The translations under genes were made by a program, and so were the position numbers. From contig NZ_VUMH01000007.1 of the NCBI RefSeq assembly GCF_009696265.1, positions 1-64,000 on the forward strand: 64,000 nucleotides of DNA, in the 5' to 3' direction. Of this stretch, positions 47,466 through 55,474 are shown one piece after another. This DNA comes from Desulfovibrio porci (GTDB taxonomy: Bacteria > Desulfobacterota > Desulfovibrionia > Desulfovibrionales > Desulfovibrionaceae). The notes below the pieces were generated by a model. It saw only the letters and a list, made by a program, of their open reading frames with translations, did no database searches and was not told the origin of the DNA. Position 1 is the stretch's first letter, and each line of letters starts with the position of its first letter.

Positions 47466-48536
47466 CTATTCCCCCTCAAGCAGCTTGTTTACTTCACGGG
47501 TCATGTCCGCCAAGGTGCACATGGGGATGTCGCCCCCCGTCTTGCCCAGGAAGTGCACAGGTACCTTGCCGCTGACGGCCAGGCGCACATCGTCCAGCAT
47601 CTGCCCGTGATTCATTTCCACCACCAGTATGGACTTCACCGAGGCCGGAAGGTTTTCAAAGGCCTTGTCGGGATATGGCCACAGCGAAATGGGACGGATG
47701 TAGCCCACGCGTTTGCCCTCGGCCCGGAAGTTTTCTGCCAGTTCCTTGCACATGCGGCCGTGAATGCCGAAGGCCACCACCAGCACTTCAGCGTCTTCCA
47801 CTTGAGACTGCTCCCATCGTTGCTCATTTTCCTTGATTTTTGCGTACTTGGCGCGAAGGCGTTCGTTCATCTCATAGCCTTGCTCATGGGTGTAGCTGCC
47901 GGTGAGCAGAAAACGTTTGGGATGGTCGCCGGTGCCGGTGTAGGCCCAACCCGAGGTATCGAAATCGGCGGTGTAGTCGTGGGCTTCGTCAAAGGTGGTG
48001 GTTTCGGTCATCTGGCAGGTGACGCCATCCACCACAAAGAGCACGGGGTTGCGATAGGTGAAGGCCAGTTTGATGCCCAGCGGCATGAGGTCCGCAATTT
48101 CCTGCCCGCAGGAGGGGGCCAGTACGATGACGCGGTAGTCGCCGTGCGCGCCGCCGCGCGTGGCCTGAAAATAGGTGCTTTGCGCGCCCACAATGTCGCC
48201 GTCGCCGGGGCCCACGCGCATGGCGTCCAGCATGATGCAGGGAAGCTCACCGGCAGCCATGAAGCCTATGGCCTCTTGCATGAGCGTCATGCCCGGCCCG
48301 GCGGTGGAGGTGGCCCCCAGCTTGCCCGCGCAGGCGTACCCCGCCAGTGCATTGGACACGGCCAGTTCGCTTTCCATCTGCACCATGCGCCCGCCCGCGT
48401 CAGCCATATGCGCGGCGGTGTACTTCATGACGTCCGTGGCAGGAGTGATGGGATAGGCAAAGTGGCAGCGTATGCCGCATCGGACCATACTTTCGGCAAA
48501 CGCTTCGGTGTTTTTTAGAAATAATGTTTCTTTCAT
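47466..48536 (-). CDS. korA: 2-oxoacid:ferredoxin oxidoreductase alpha subunit
   Basis: The 356-residue product has the alpha-subunit features FAYPITPATDVMKY near residue 27, TSTAGPGMTLM and a C-terminal domain with LWPYPDKAF. The complex converts a 2-oxoacid plus CoA to acyl-CoA, CO2 and reduced ferredoxin. GGGAGG 6 bases before the ATG at 48536 sets the start. It is the first gene of the set and lies just downstream of two operator-like palindromes. The true 2-oxoacid is unknown. Confidence 0.92.
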   Translation of the reverse strand: MKETLFLKNTEAFAESMVRCGIRCHFAYPITPATDVMKYTAAHMADAGGRMVQMESELAVSNALAGYACAGKLGATSTAGPGMTLMQEAIGFMAAGELPCIMLDAMRVGPGDGDIVGAQSTYFQATRGGAHGDYRVIVLAPSCGQEIADLMPLGIKLAFTYRNPVLFVVDGVTCQMTETTTFDEAHDYTADFDTSGWAYTGTGDHPKRFLLTGSYTHEQGYEMNERLRAKYAKIKENEQRWEQSQVEDAEVLVVAFGIHGRMCKELAENFRAEGKRVGYIRPISLWPYPDKAFENLPASVKSILVVEMNHGQMLDDVRLAVSGKVPVHFLGKTGGDIPMCTLADMTREVNKLLEGE

Positions 48537-48573
48537 TTGACGCCTCCCGGAGTTAGAAGAGTGGACTCGCCTG

Positions 48574-48600
48574 CATACCGTATTATGGTATATTATACCG
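48574..48600. promoter_or_regulatory. Operator-like palindrome, copy 1
   Basis: CATACCGTATTATGGTATAT contains ATACC-GTATTAT-GGTAT, an inverted repeat followed by TTATACCG, repeating the half-site. It is nearly identical to the copy at 48714-48740. It lies 38 bases upstream of the korA start codon, a position suited to repression. Confidence 0.65.
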
Positions 48601-48713
48601 TTTTTATGTTCCGGCGAACTGACAAGACAGTCATTTCCCTTGCGTCCCGACCCTGCCGTATACCACCATTTGACAGGGATAGTGAGTGCAATGATGCGAA
48701 TGTAGCTTGTCAT

Positions 48714-48740
48714 GTATACCGTATTACGGTATACTGTACC
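48714..48740. promoter_or_regulatory. Operator-like palindrome, copy 2
   Basis: GTATACCGTATTACGGTATA is a near-perfect palindrome (TATACCGTATTACGGTATA), followed by CTGTACC as a third half-site. Paired with copy 1, this suggests cooperative binding or DNA looping by a regulator. Which regulator binds is not shown; the IclR protein at 34209 is the only candidate in the window. Confidence 0.65.
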
Positions 48741-49103
48741 ATATATGATCCAAAAATAGCTGAGGAAGAACTATCCTGTCAACGAAAAAAATATTCCCCT
48801 CTTTTGACCTGGCCCTAAAATTCAGACTGCGGAAGCGGGTTACAATGTTGTGGTCGCGGAGTTAATCCATAGTATTCGCTCTGTTTTTCTTTTCCTGGCG
48901 GCATCTCCGCGCAGCGTGATAACGCTTCTTTCAATATGAATATCATCCCAACGGAAAACCAACAGCCCGCCTGACAGCCCGTTCCACCCTTTTCCATGTA
49001 CAAAATTTTGGCGTTGACGTTCCTTGGGCTTGGGTCTAGGGGGGAATCGTCGGAAAGAAGTTCTGTGTCTGCCGACGGGTTTCACCTTAACCGGATGGAT
49101 GCC

Positions 49104-49523
49104 ATGCGCATGTCCATGTGTCTTTTCAGAGTTGCGGCCTTGCTGCTTATCCCGCTCTTGGCGATGAGTCCGCGCGCCGTGGCCGGTTTCATTCCCACCC
49201 TGCACAATCTTTCGGATGAGGGCGCGCGCCGGCTGGAGGCGGCGCGGCAGGACCTGGAAGGGCGGATCGTGCGTCAGTATCTCATGGCGCGCGGCCAGAA
49301 GGAAGAAGCGGCGGCCGGAACCGTGGCCGGTATGAGCGACAAGCAACGCCGCAGGACCATTGATGTGGACATCCCCAGATACATCAAGGGGAATTCCGGC
49401 GACGCCCTGCTGATCCTGCTGGGGATCCTGCTTGTGGGCGGCGTCGTGCTCGGGGCCGCGCTGGGCGGCGGTTCTTCCCAGTGCGATGACGACGATTATC
49501 ACAGAAATTACTGCTGCCCCTGA
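49104..49523 (+). CDS. PA2779-like small secreted/membrane protein
   Basis: The 139-residue product has a signal-like N-terminus (about residues 6-25), a helical region (LSDEGARRLEAARQDLEGRIV) and a hydrophobic C-terminal helix (ALLILLGILLVGGVVLGAAL), and it ends in a Cys/Asp-rich tail. This order resembles PA2779-family proteins. In Pseudomonas the next gene encodes a PA2778 peptidase with TPRs; here the next gene has a TPR-like region only. The start is chosen among three close in-frame ATGs. Confidence 0.55.
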   Translation: MRMSMCLFRVAALLLIPLLAMSPRAVAGFIPTLHNLSDEGARRLEAARQDLEGRIVRQYLMARGQKEEAAAGTVAGMSDKQRRRTIDVDIPRYIKGNSGDALLILLGILLVGGVVLGAALGGGSSQCDDDDYHRNYCCP

Positions 49524-49548
49524 GACGGCGAGGAAAGGAGGATCTGCC

Positions 49549-50247
49549 ATGCGCATATCGCTCAACAGTCTGGGCCGTCTTGCGGGTGGGGCGTTGCTGC
49601 TCTGTTGCGCGGCCTGCGGGCCGCATTATCTGTCTGATCCGCTGACGCCCGAGGAGCATCTGACTCTGGGCAAGGCCTATGAGGCACGCGGCGAAAACGA
49701 ACGCGCCCAGGGTCAGTACACGGCGGCGGCCGCCACGGTGCCGGAAGGAGATTTCTATCTGGGCAATCTGGCCGCCGCCGGAGGACAGGACGCCGCCGCT
49801 TTGGAGTATTACCGCAAAGCGCAGCCGGACATGCCTGACGACCCGCATTTGAACAACAACCTGGCCTGGGTGCTCTGCCGCTTGGGCGAGAAGAACAACG
49901 ACAAAAAACAGTTGCAGGAGGCCGCTGTCCTGGCCCGCAAGGCTCTGGCCGCCGCGCCGCCTGAACTGAAGCCTCTTTGCGAGGATACCCTGCGCCATGC
50001 GCAACGGGTTCTGCGCGGCGAAGCTCCCACGGAGAATTCCTTGCCTCCGCCGCGACGGCGGCGGGCGCGGCAGGATGACAACCTGCCCGGCGCAACGGCT
50101 CCGGTCGCCGTCGGTCCGGGCACGCCGTCCGGAGGCGCGGCTGCGGCCCGTCCCGCGCCAATGACGCCGTCCGCGCCGCATCAGCCCGCACTCACCCGGC
50201 CCGGCGCCGTCCGACTTAGTCGTGGGCAGGAGCGGAGCCCATCATAA
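49549..50247 (+). CDS. TPR-containing putative lipoprotein
   Basis: The 232-residue product has an N-terminal hydrophobic segment ending in Cys residues (LLLCCAACG), which may be a lipoprotein signal although the lipobox is not canonical. Then come about three TPR-like helical repeats (residues about 35-135, with LTLGKAYEARGENERA and DDPHLNNNLAWVLCRLGE) and a Pro/Ala-rich low-complexity tail. AAAGGAGG before the ATG at 49549 sets the start. It follows the PA2779-like gene by 25 bases. A C39 peptidase domain, expected in PA2778 relatives, is not present. Confidence 0.75.
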   Translation: MRISLNSLGRLAGGALLLCCAACGPHYLSDPLTPEEHLTLGKAYEARGENERAQGQYTAAAATVPEGDFYLGNLAAAGGQDAAALEYYRKAQPDMPDDPHLNNNLAWVLCRLGEKNNDKKQLQEAAVLARKALAAAPPELKPLCEDTLRHAQRVLRGEAPTENSLPPPRRRRARQDDNLPGATAPVAVGPGTPSGGAAAARPAPMTPSAPHQPALTRPGAVRLSRGQERSPS

Positions 50248-50280
50248 ATAAGGGCTTGTTCCCGCAGAACAGAAACAAAA

Positions 50281-50306
50281 GCGGGGACCGGATTGCCGGT
50301 CCCCGC
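50281..50306 (-). terminator. Rho-independent terminator after the 2-hydroxyacid dehydrogenase gene
   Basis: GCGGGGACCGG (50281-50291) pairs with CCGGTCCCCGC (50296-50306). On the minus strand the stem is followed by TTTTGTTTC. It lies 26 bases past the stop of the gene at 50333 and also separates the convergent TPR gene. Confidence 0.88.
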
Positions 50307-50332
50307 TTCGCGCGTTCAGAACAGCGCCGCGC

Positions 50333-51259
50333 TCAGCGCAGGCCCAGATCGCGCAGCAGATTGGCCACGGCCATATGCCCCATCTGCTCGGTGGCCCCGG
50401 CCGTGGACGAGGAGCAGTGCGAGCCCATGACCAGATTGTCCAGCGTATACCAGGCCGGGTCCGCCGGGGGTTCCTGCTCAAAGACGTCCAGGCCCGCGCC
50501 GTAGATGCGTCCTTCCTGCAGGGCGGCCAGCAGCGCGGCCTCGTCAATGAGCCCGCCGCGCGCCGTGTTGATGAGTATGGCGGTTTTTTTCATGACGGAC
50601 AGGCGCTCGGCGTTGATCAGGTTGCGGGTTTCCTCCGTGAGCACCGTATGCAGGCTGATGAAATCGGCTTCGCGGCAGATGCGGTCCACATCGGCCCGTT
50701 CGATGCCGTTTTCGCGGGCGTAGGCTTCGTCCCAGACCACGTCGTGGGCCAGAATTTTCATGTCGAAGCCGCGCGCCCGGCGGGCCACGCATTTGCCGAT
50801 GGCCCCCAGGCCCACAATGCCCAGCGTTCTGCCGTAGAGGTCGATGCCGGTGATCTTGCTCCAGTCCTTATCGCGGCAGCGCCGGTCGATGAGCGCCGCC
50901 TTGCGGGCCACGGCCAGCATCAGGGTCAGGGCGTAGTCCGCCACGGCATTGCTGTTGGCCCCCACGGTGCGCGAGACGGCGATGCCGCGCGCCTTGCAGG
51001 CCTCCAGGTCAATATTGTCCAGGCCCACGCCGTACTTGGCGATGGCGCGCAGCTTCGGCGCGGCGGCCAGCACGGCGGCGTTCATGGGGTCCACGCCCAG
51101 AATGACGCCCTCACAGGGGGCCAGTTTTTCCTTGACGGCCGCCTCGGAGAGGATGCCGCCGCTGTCGTTGCGGATGATTTCCAGCCCGGCGTCGCGCAGG
51201 ATGTCAAAAAGCTCGGGATTGTTTTTGCCGAAGGAACGGGGTGTAACAAGAATCTTCAC
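50333..51259 (-). CDS. D-2-hydroxyacid dehydrogenase (phosphoglycerate dehydrogenase-like)
   Basis: The 308-residue NAD-dependent enzyme has the Rossmann motif LGIVGLGAIGKCVA near residue 140, KYGVGLDNID near 72, the catalytic Arg in NTARGGLID near 230, a Glu in DVFEQEPP and the His-containing GSHCSSST near 282. It lacks the C-terminal ACT domain of serine-pathway SerA, so the substrate may be another 2-hydroxyacid or 2-oxoacid. A GTG at 51259 is preceded by GAGGAG 8 bases upstream. Confidence 0.9.
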   Translation of the reverse strand: MKILVTPRSFGKNNPELFDILRDAGLEIIRNDSGGILSEAAVKEKLAPCEGVILGVDPMNAAVLAAAPKLRAIAKYGVGLDNIDLEACKARGIAVSRTVGANSNAVADYALTLMLAVARKAALIDRRCRDKDWSKITGIDLYGRTLGIVGLGAIGKCVARRARGFDMKILAHDVVWDEAYARENGIERADVDRICREADFISLHTVLTEETRNLINAERLSVMKKTAILINTARGGLIDEAALLAALQEGRIYGAGLDVFEQEPPADPAWYTLDNLVMGSHCSSSTAGATEQMGHMAVANLLRDLGLR

Positions 51260-51460
51260 TGAATGCGCTCCTCTCGAGTGTGTTGCGCCTGAAATTGCGC
51301 GTTGCGCCAACGCTATCCCAAGAAGCGGATTTGTCAATGCGGCGGTTTTGCGCGCTTGCCCTGGCGCGTCTGCCCGTCCGTCTTGACTTTGCGGTGTTCA
51401 TTCCATATTATTTTTATAATAGATTAGTATTTTTTACGTTTTTATGGCTCGGGAGTCCGT

Positions 51461-52969
51461 GTGGTTCTACTGGAAAAAATCAAGGAGTCGGCCATTTCCG
51501 TCATTCCGGTGATGCTGGTGGTCTGTCTGCTGCATCTCACGGCAGCTCCTCTGGGCGATGCTCTGGCGGAATTTCTGGTGGGCGGCGTTCTGCTGATTCT
51601 CGGGTTGAGCGTTTTTTTGCTGGGCGCGGACATCGGCGTAGTGCCCGTGGGCCAGAAGGCCGGTTCGGCCCTGACCTCCCGCCGCAATCTGCCCCTGCTT
51701 CTGGGCGCGGGCTTTGTGATCGGTTTTTTCATTACCGTGGCCGAGCCGGACGTGCATGTGCTGGCCCAGCAGGTTTCCGCCGTGGACCCGGGCATATCCC
51801 GCTCCATGCTGGTAGGCATGATCGCCGTGGGCGTGGGCCTGTTCGTGGCCATCGCCATGGGCCGGATCATTTTTCAGATTCCGCTCAGGCTGTTGCTTCT
51901 GCTTTTCTATCTGCTGATCTTCGGCTGCGCGGTCCTGACCAGCCCGGCTTTTCTGGGCGTGGCCTTTGATGCCGGGGGCGCCACCACCGGCCCCATGACC
52001 GTCCCCTTCATCATGGCGCTGGGCGTGGGCGTCGCCGCCGTGCGCGGCGGCAACGGCAAGGACGACAGTTTCGGGCTCATCGGGCTGGCATCCATCGGCC
52101 CGGTGCTCTCGGTGCTGATTCTGGGCATGCTGCACAAGGGCCGCACCGGAGCGGTAGCCGAGGTTGTTGAAGCGCACGCTTCCACCCTGCTGGGACATTT
52201 CTGGGCTCTTGTGCCCGAGGTGGCCGGAGAGGTCGGCATGGCTCTGGGGCCGCTGGTGGCCCTGTTCGTGATCTTCAGAATTTTTCTGCTGCGGCTCACA
52301 CGATATCAGACCATCCGCACGGGCGTCGGCCTGGTCTATACCTTTCTGGGGCTGGTCTGCTTCTTCGTGGGGGTCAAGGGCGGCTTCATCCCGGCCGGAC
52401 GTGAGCTGGGGGCCATTCTCGCCCAGCATGACTTCCGTTATTTTCTGATCCTGGTGGGCGTGGCCCTGGGCGCGCTGGCCGTCTGCGCCGAACCCGCCGT
52501 CTGGGTGCTCAACGCCCAGGTGGAGGAGGTTTCCGGCGGGCATATCAAGCGCGGGGTCATGCTGGTGTCCCTGTGCATCGGCGTGGCGGCCGCCGTGGGG
52601 ATGTCCATGCTGCGGGTGGTGACAGGGCTGAGCATCTGGTGGTTCCTGATTCCCGGCTATATTCTGGCTCTGGCACTGACGCTGTTCTGTCCGCGCATGT
52701 TCACGGCCATTGCCTTCGATTCCGGCGGCGTGGCTTCCGGTCCCATGGCCTCCACCTTTATTCTGGCATTCACGCTGGGGGCTTCCCGCAGTCTGGGCGG
52801 CAACCCCATCACCGACGCGTTCGGCGTCATCGCCATGATCGCCATGACGCCCCTGATTACCATCCAGATTCTGGGCATTCTTTTCGATCGCCGGGAAAAG
52901 GCGGCCGTCCGGCGCCGGGGCGCTTTGCGTAAACCGGCCAGCAGTGCCGCCGGGGAAGAGCGTTCATGA
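51461..52969 (+). CDS. DUF1538 family membrane transporter-like protein
   Basis: The 502-residue product has about 12-14 membrane helices in two tandem DUF1538 repeats. Each has an E-P-x-V or E-P-A-V motif (AEPDVHVLAQQV near residue 92, AEPAVWVLNAQV near 345) and an AFD(A/S)GG motif (near 170 and 420), so the two halves are internally homologous. The substrate is unknown. Its stop overlaps the start of a tandem PII gene, which suggests PII-type regulation. The start is a GTG after GGGAG. Confidence 0.85.
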   Translation: MVLLEKIKESAISVIPVMLVVCLLHLTAAPLGDALAEFLVGGVLLILGLSVFLLGADIGVVPVGQKAGSALTSRRNLPLLLGAGFVIGFFITVAEPDVHVLAQQVSAVDPGISRSMLVGMIAVGVGLFVAIAMGRIIFQIPLRLLLLLFYLLIFGCAVLTSPAFLGVAFDAGGATTGPMTVPFIMALGVGVAAVRGGNGKDDSFGLIGLASIGPVLSVLILGMLHKGRTGAVAEVVEAHASTLLGHFWALVPEVAGEVGMALGPLVALFVIFRIFLLRLTRYQTIRTGVGLVYTFLGLVCFFVGVKGGFIPAGRELGAILAQHDFRYFLILVGVALGALAVCAEPAVWVLNAQVEEVSGGHIKRGVMLVSLCIGVAAAVGMSMLRVVTGLSIWWFLIPGYILALALTLFCPRMFTAIAFDSGGVASGPMASTFILAFTLGASRSLGGNPITDAFGVIAMIAMTPLITIQILGILFDRREKAAVRRRGALRKPASSAAGEERS

Positions 52970-53676
52970 GCGTACTGGCCACAATCTACGCGCCCGGCAA
53001 GCTCTTGGTGAGCATTGTGGGCAGAAACCAGGGTGATCTTGTGGTGGAAACCGTCAAACGGGCGGGCGCGCGCGGCGGCACGGTGCTGCTTGGGCGCGGC
53101 ACGGCGGAAAACCGCATCCTGAGGCTGCTCTGCCTGGGCGACACGGAAAAGGATCTGGTGCTCACCCTGGCCCCGGCCGGGGAGATGCCCGCCATCATCA
53201 AGGCCCTGCGTGATAAGGGCGGCCCGGCCAGAAAGGCGCCGGGCATCGGCTTCGTCATCGACGTGTCCGGCATATTGCGGCACATTCTGCCCGGGTCCGG
53301 CGGCCCGGCCCCCCAACCTTCCATTACGGCAACAGGTGAAAACATGAGCGCACAGGCAAGCCACCAACTGATCTGCGTCATCGTCAACGCGGGCTACGCC
53401 GACGACGTGATGAACGCGGCGCGCGCGGCGGGGGCTACGGGCGGCACGATCATCAACGCGCGCGGCACGGGCCGGGAAGAGGACGTGAAATTTTTCGGCA
53501 TCACCATTGTGCCGGAAAAGGAATTTCTGATGGTTCTGGCGGAAAAGGCGTCGGCTCCGGACATTCTTGAGGCTATCCGCCGGACGCCCAGTCTGAACGA
53601 GCCCGGCATCGGCATCGCCTTTTGTATGGATGTGGAGAGCTTCTTTCCTTTGGGGCGCGCCGCCGGTCAAAGTTGA
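52966..53676 (+). CDS. Tandem PII-like regulatory protein
   Basis: The 236-residue product holds two PII-like domains (residues about 8-105 and 130-230), each with a K/H-L-L-V or H-Q-L-I start and the G-A-R/T-G-G-T-V/I-L/I motif (AGARGGTVLLGRGT, AGATGGTIINARGT) of the PII/NrgB group. Canonical PII forms trimers of single domains; a two-domain chain is unusual. It starts inside the stop of the DUF1538 transporter gene (ATGA), so it probably gates that transporter the way GlnK gates AmtB. The ligand is unknown. Confidence 0.82.
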   Translation: MSVLATIYAPGKLLVSIVGRNQGDLVVETVKRAGARGGTVLLGRGTAENRILRLLCLGDTEKDLVLTLAPAGEMPAIIKALRDKGGPARKAPGIGFVIDVSGILRHILPGSGGPAPQPSITATGENMSAQASHQLICVIVNAGYADDVMNAARAAGATGGTIINARGTGREEDVKFFGITIVPEKEFLMVLAEKASAPDILEAIRRTPSLNEPGIGIAFCMDVESFFPLGRAAGQS

Positions 53677-53713
53677 GCGCGCCGGGAGATGCCGTTGCCC
53701 TGATAAAATGCGA

Positions 53714-53735
53714 CCCGGCGCGGAAAAGCGCCGGG
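53714..53735. terminator. Stem-loop after the PII-like gene, possible terminator
   Basis: CCCGGCGC-GGAAAA-GCGCCGGG forms an 8-bp GC stem 38 bases past the PII-like gene. No T-run follows, so termination by this alone is uncertain. It sits in a 240-base gap that precedes the convergent YjfB-like gene. Confidence 0.5.
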
Positions 53736-53916
53736 CCGTTCGGAATGATGATGAATTTCACGTTGCGGCCTTTGCGCCGCCGTCGGCCTGTTTTCTGAAA
53801 AAACCGCCGGGGACCGGCGCAAGGCGCAAGACTCAACCGCCGCGCCCCGCGTCCGATTTCGGGCCGCGCTGGTTTTGTCGACACTCCGTGCGGCCGTTCA
53901 GGCCGGATTGCCGCGA

Positions 53917-54102
53917 TCAGGCCTCCACATTCAGTTTGGAGCCGATGCCCTCGGCGGCCAGGCCGTCAATGCGGGCCATTTTCTGCTGCATTTCCTGCCC
54001 CTTGTCGATGCTGCCGTTGATCAGGTTCGAGGCCATATTGGCCTGGAAGTTCAGGGCTTCCTTGGTGACGGCCACGCTCATGCCCATCTGCACGTCTTCC
54101 AT
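53917..54102 (-). CDS. YjfB-family small putative motility protein
   Basis: The 61-residue product begins MEDVQMGMSVAVTKEALNF and continues with a short amphipathic pattern, matching the small YjfB family linked to motility loci in Bacillus. No motility gene is adjacent here, so a role is not shown. AAGGAG lies 7 bases before the ATG at 54102, which excludes the longer frame to 54231. Confidence 0.65.
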   Translation of the reverse strand: MEDVQMGMSVAVTKEALNFQANMASNLINGSIDKGQEMQQKMARIDGLAAEGIGSKLNVEA

Positions 54103-54370
54103 ACATATGCTCCTTGCGCCGCTTGCACGGCGTCGCTGATTGTAGTCAACAACGTCTATCGGCCGGAACCTGGAAAACTTCAGGGTATTCTGACATTGAA
54201 AATGCCGGAATGCTCCATGCGGGCGTCGCACGGCAAACAGGTTTCAGCGTCAAGCGGCATCTTCAAGGGCAAGCAGCTTTGGGTTTCCTATGGTTCGCGC
54301 CCCGTCGGCAAAAGCCGTTGCGGACGGGCCGCAGGCCGTGTACAAGAGGAAAAACAACAGGATATCGCCC

Positions 54371-55288
54371 ATGAGCAAGAGTTATGACGACAAGGCCGTG
54401 ACCATGCCGGAACTGGATACGGTGGTGGAGCGCCTCTGCCATCCTTCCTCCCTGGACATTGTCTGGCACCGCCCGGCCCAGGGCGCGGCCATGCCTTCGC
54501 TGGACGCGTTGCGGGAAATCATGGAACGCCTGCGCGCAGCCATTTTTCCGGGCTATTTCGGCTCCACCAGGGTCCGGCGCGAATCCATGCGCTATCACCT
54601 TTCGGCCAATCTGGATTCCATTTACCATTTGCTGAGCGAGCAGATCATGCGCGGCTTCTGTTTTTCCTGCGAGGGCCGGAAAACCTCCGATCCCTGCGCG
54701 GCTTGTGAAAACGGAGGCGCGGCCGAGGCTTTGGGCTTCATGGAGCGCCTGCCCGAAATCCGCCGCCTGCTGGCGGGCGACGCCCAGGCCGCCTATGAGG
54801 GGGATCCGGCGGCCACCAGCCCCGGCGAAACCATTTTCTGCTATCCCTCCATGCACGCCATGCTGCACCACCGCATCGCCCATGTGCTCTACAGGCTCAA
54901 AGTGCCGGTGATTCCCCGCATTATTTCCGAAATGGCCCACTCTCGCACGGGCATTGATATCCACCCCGGCGCGACCATCGGTGAAGATTTTTTCATCGAC
55001 CACGGCACGGGCGTGGTCATCGGCGAAACCTGCGTTCTGGGACGCGGCTGCCGTCTGTACCAGGGCGTGACGCTGGGGGCGCTGTCTTTTCCCAAAAATC
55101 CCGACGGCACGCTGACCAAGGGCATTCCCCGGCATCCGGTGCTGGAGGACAATGTCACGGTCTATGCCGGGGCCACCATTCTGGGACGGGTGACCATCGG
55201 TTCCGGCGCGGTCATCGGCGGCAATGTCTGGATTACCGACGACGTGCCCGCCGGAGCCCGGATTTCACAGGAGAAGCCGCATGCGTAA
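54371..55288 (+). CDS. cysE: Serine O-acetyltransferase
   Basis: This enzyme acetylates serine in cysteine synthesis. The 305-residue product has an N-terminal helical domain and a left-handed beta-helix from about residue 195: GIDIHPGATIGEDFFIDHGTG with the catalytic His, GVVIGETCVLG, LYQGVTLGAL and a C-terminal GNVWITDDVPAG. A Cys-rich insertion (CFSCEGRKTSDPCAAC near residue 96) is typical of the larger bacterial form. The ATG at 54371 is chosen over a frame from 54290 because of AGGATA upstream and the family start. Confidence 0.93.
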   Translation: MSKSYDDKAVTMPELDTVVERLCHPSSLDIVWHRPAQGAAMPSLDALREIMERLRAAIFPGYFGSTRVRRESMRYHLSANLDSIYHLLSEQIMRGFCFSCEGRKTSDPCAACENGGAAEALGFMERLPEIRRLLAGDAQAAYEGDPAATSPGETIFCYPSMHAMLHHRIAHVLYRLKVPVIPRIISEMAHSRTGIDIHPGATIGEDFFIDHGTGVVIGETCVLGRGCRLYQGVTLGALSFPKNPDGTLTKGIPRHPVLEDNVTVYAGATILGRVTIGSGAVIGGNVWITDDVPAGARISQEKPHA

Positions 55289-55412
55289 CTGGGCGCGCCA
55301 CCTGATCCCGCTGCTTTGCCTGACGGCGCTGCTGCTGGCCGCCTGCGGCCAGAACGCGCAGGTGCGGGCCAAGGGGCAGACCATTGTGGGAGTCGGGGTG
55401 GGCAGCCGTTAG
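55281..55412 (+). CDS. Small putative lipoprotein overlapping the cysE end
   Basis: A 43-residue frame begins at an ATG 7 bases before the cysE stop, with AGGAG 7 bases upstream inside cysE. It encodes a lipoprotein-type signal (LIPLLCLTALLLAACG) with the lipobox Cys near residue 21, then about 22 residues (QNAQVRAKGQTIVGVGVGSR). Good signal and ribosome site make it probable; the function is unknown. Confidence 0.55.
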   Translation: MRNWARHLIPLLCLTALLLAACGQNAQVRAKGQTIVGVGVGSR

Positions 55413-55474
55413 CCACGAAGGCGCAAGCGCAGTTTATTCGCGCCGGTAAGCGCGGAAGTGGGCGTCTTCAACCG

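Larger units (their letters stand above)
48537..49103. other. Regulatory intergenic region upstream of korA
   Basis: No gene is supported here. The left part (48537-48780) is AT-rich and holds two copies of a palindromic sequence (48574-48600 and 48714-48740), 140 bases apart centre to centre, which should control the korA transcript. The right part precedes the secreted PA2779-like protein gene on the plus strand and should hold its promoter. Confidence 0.6.
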
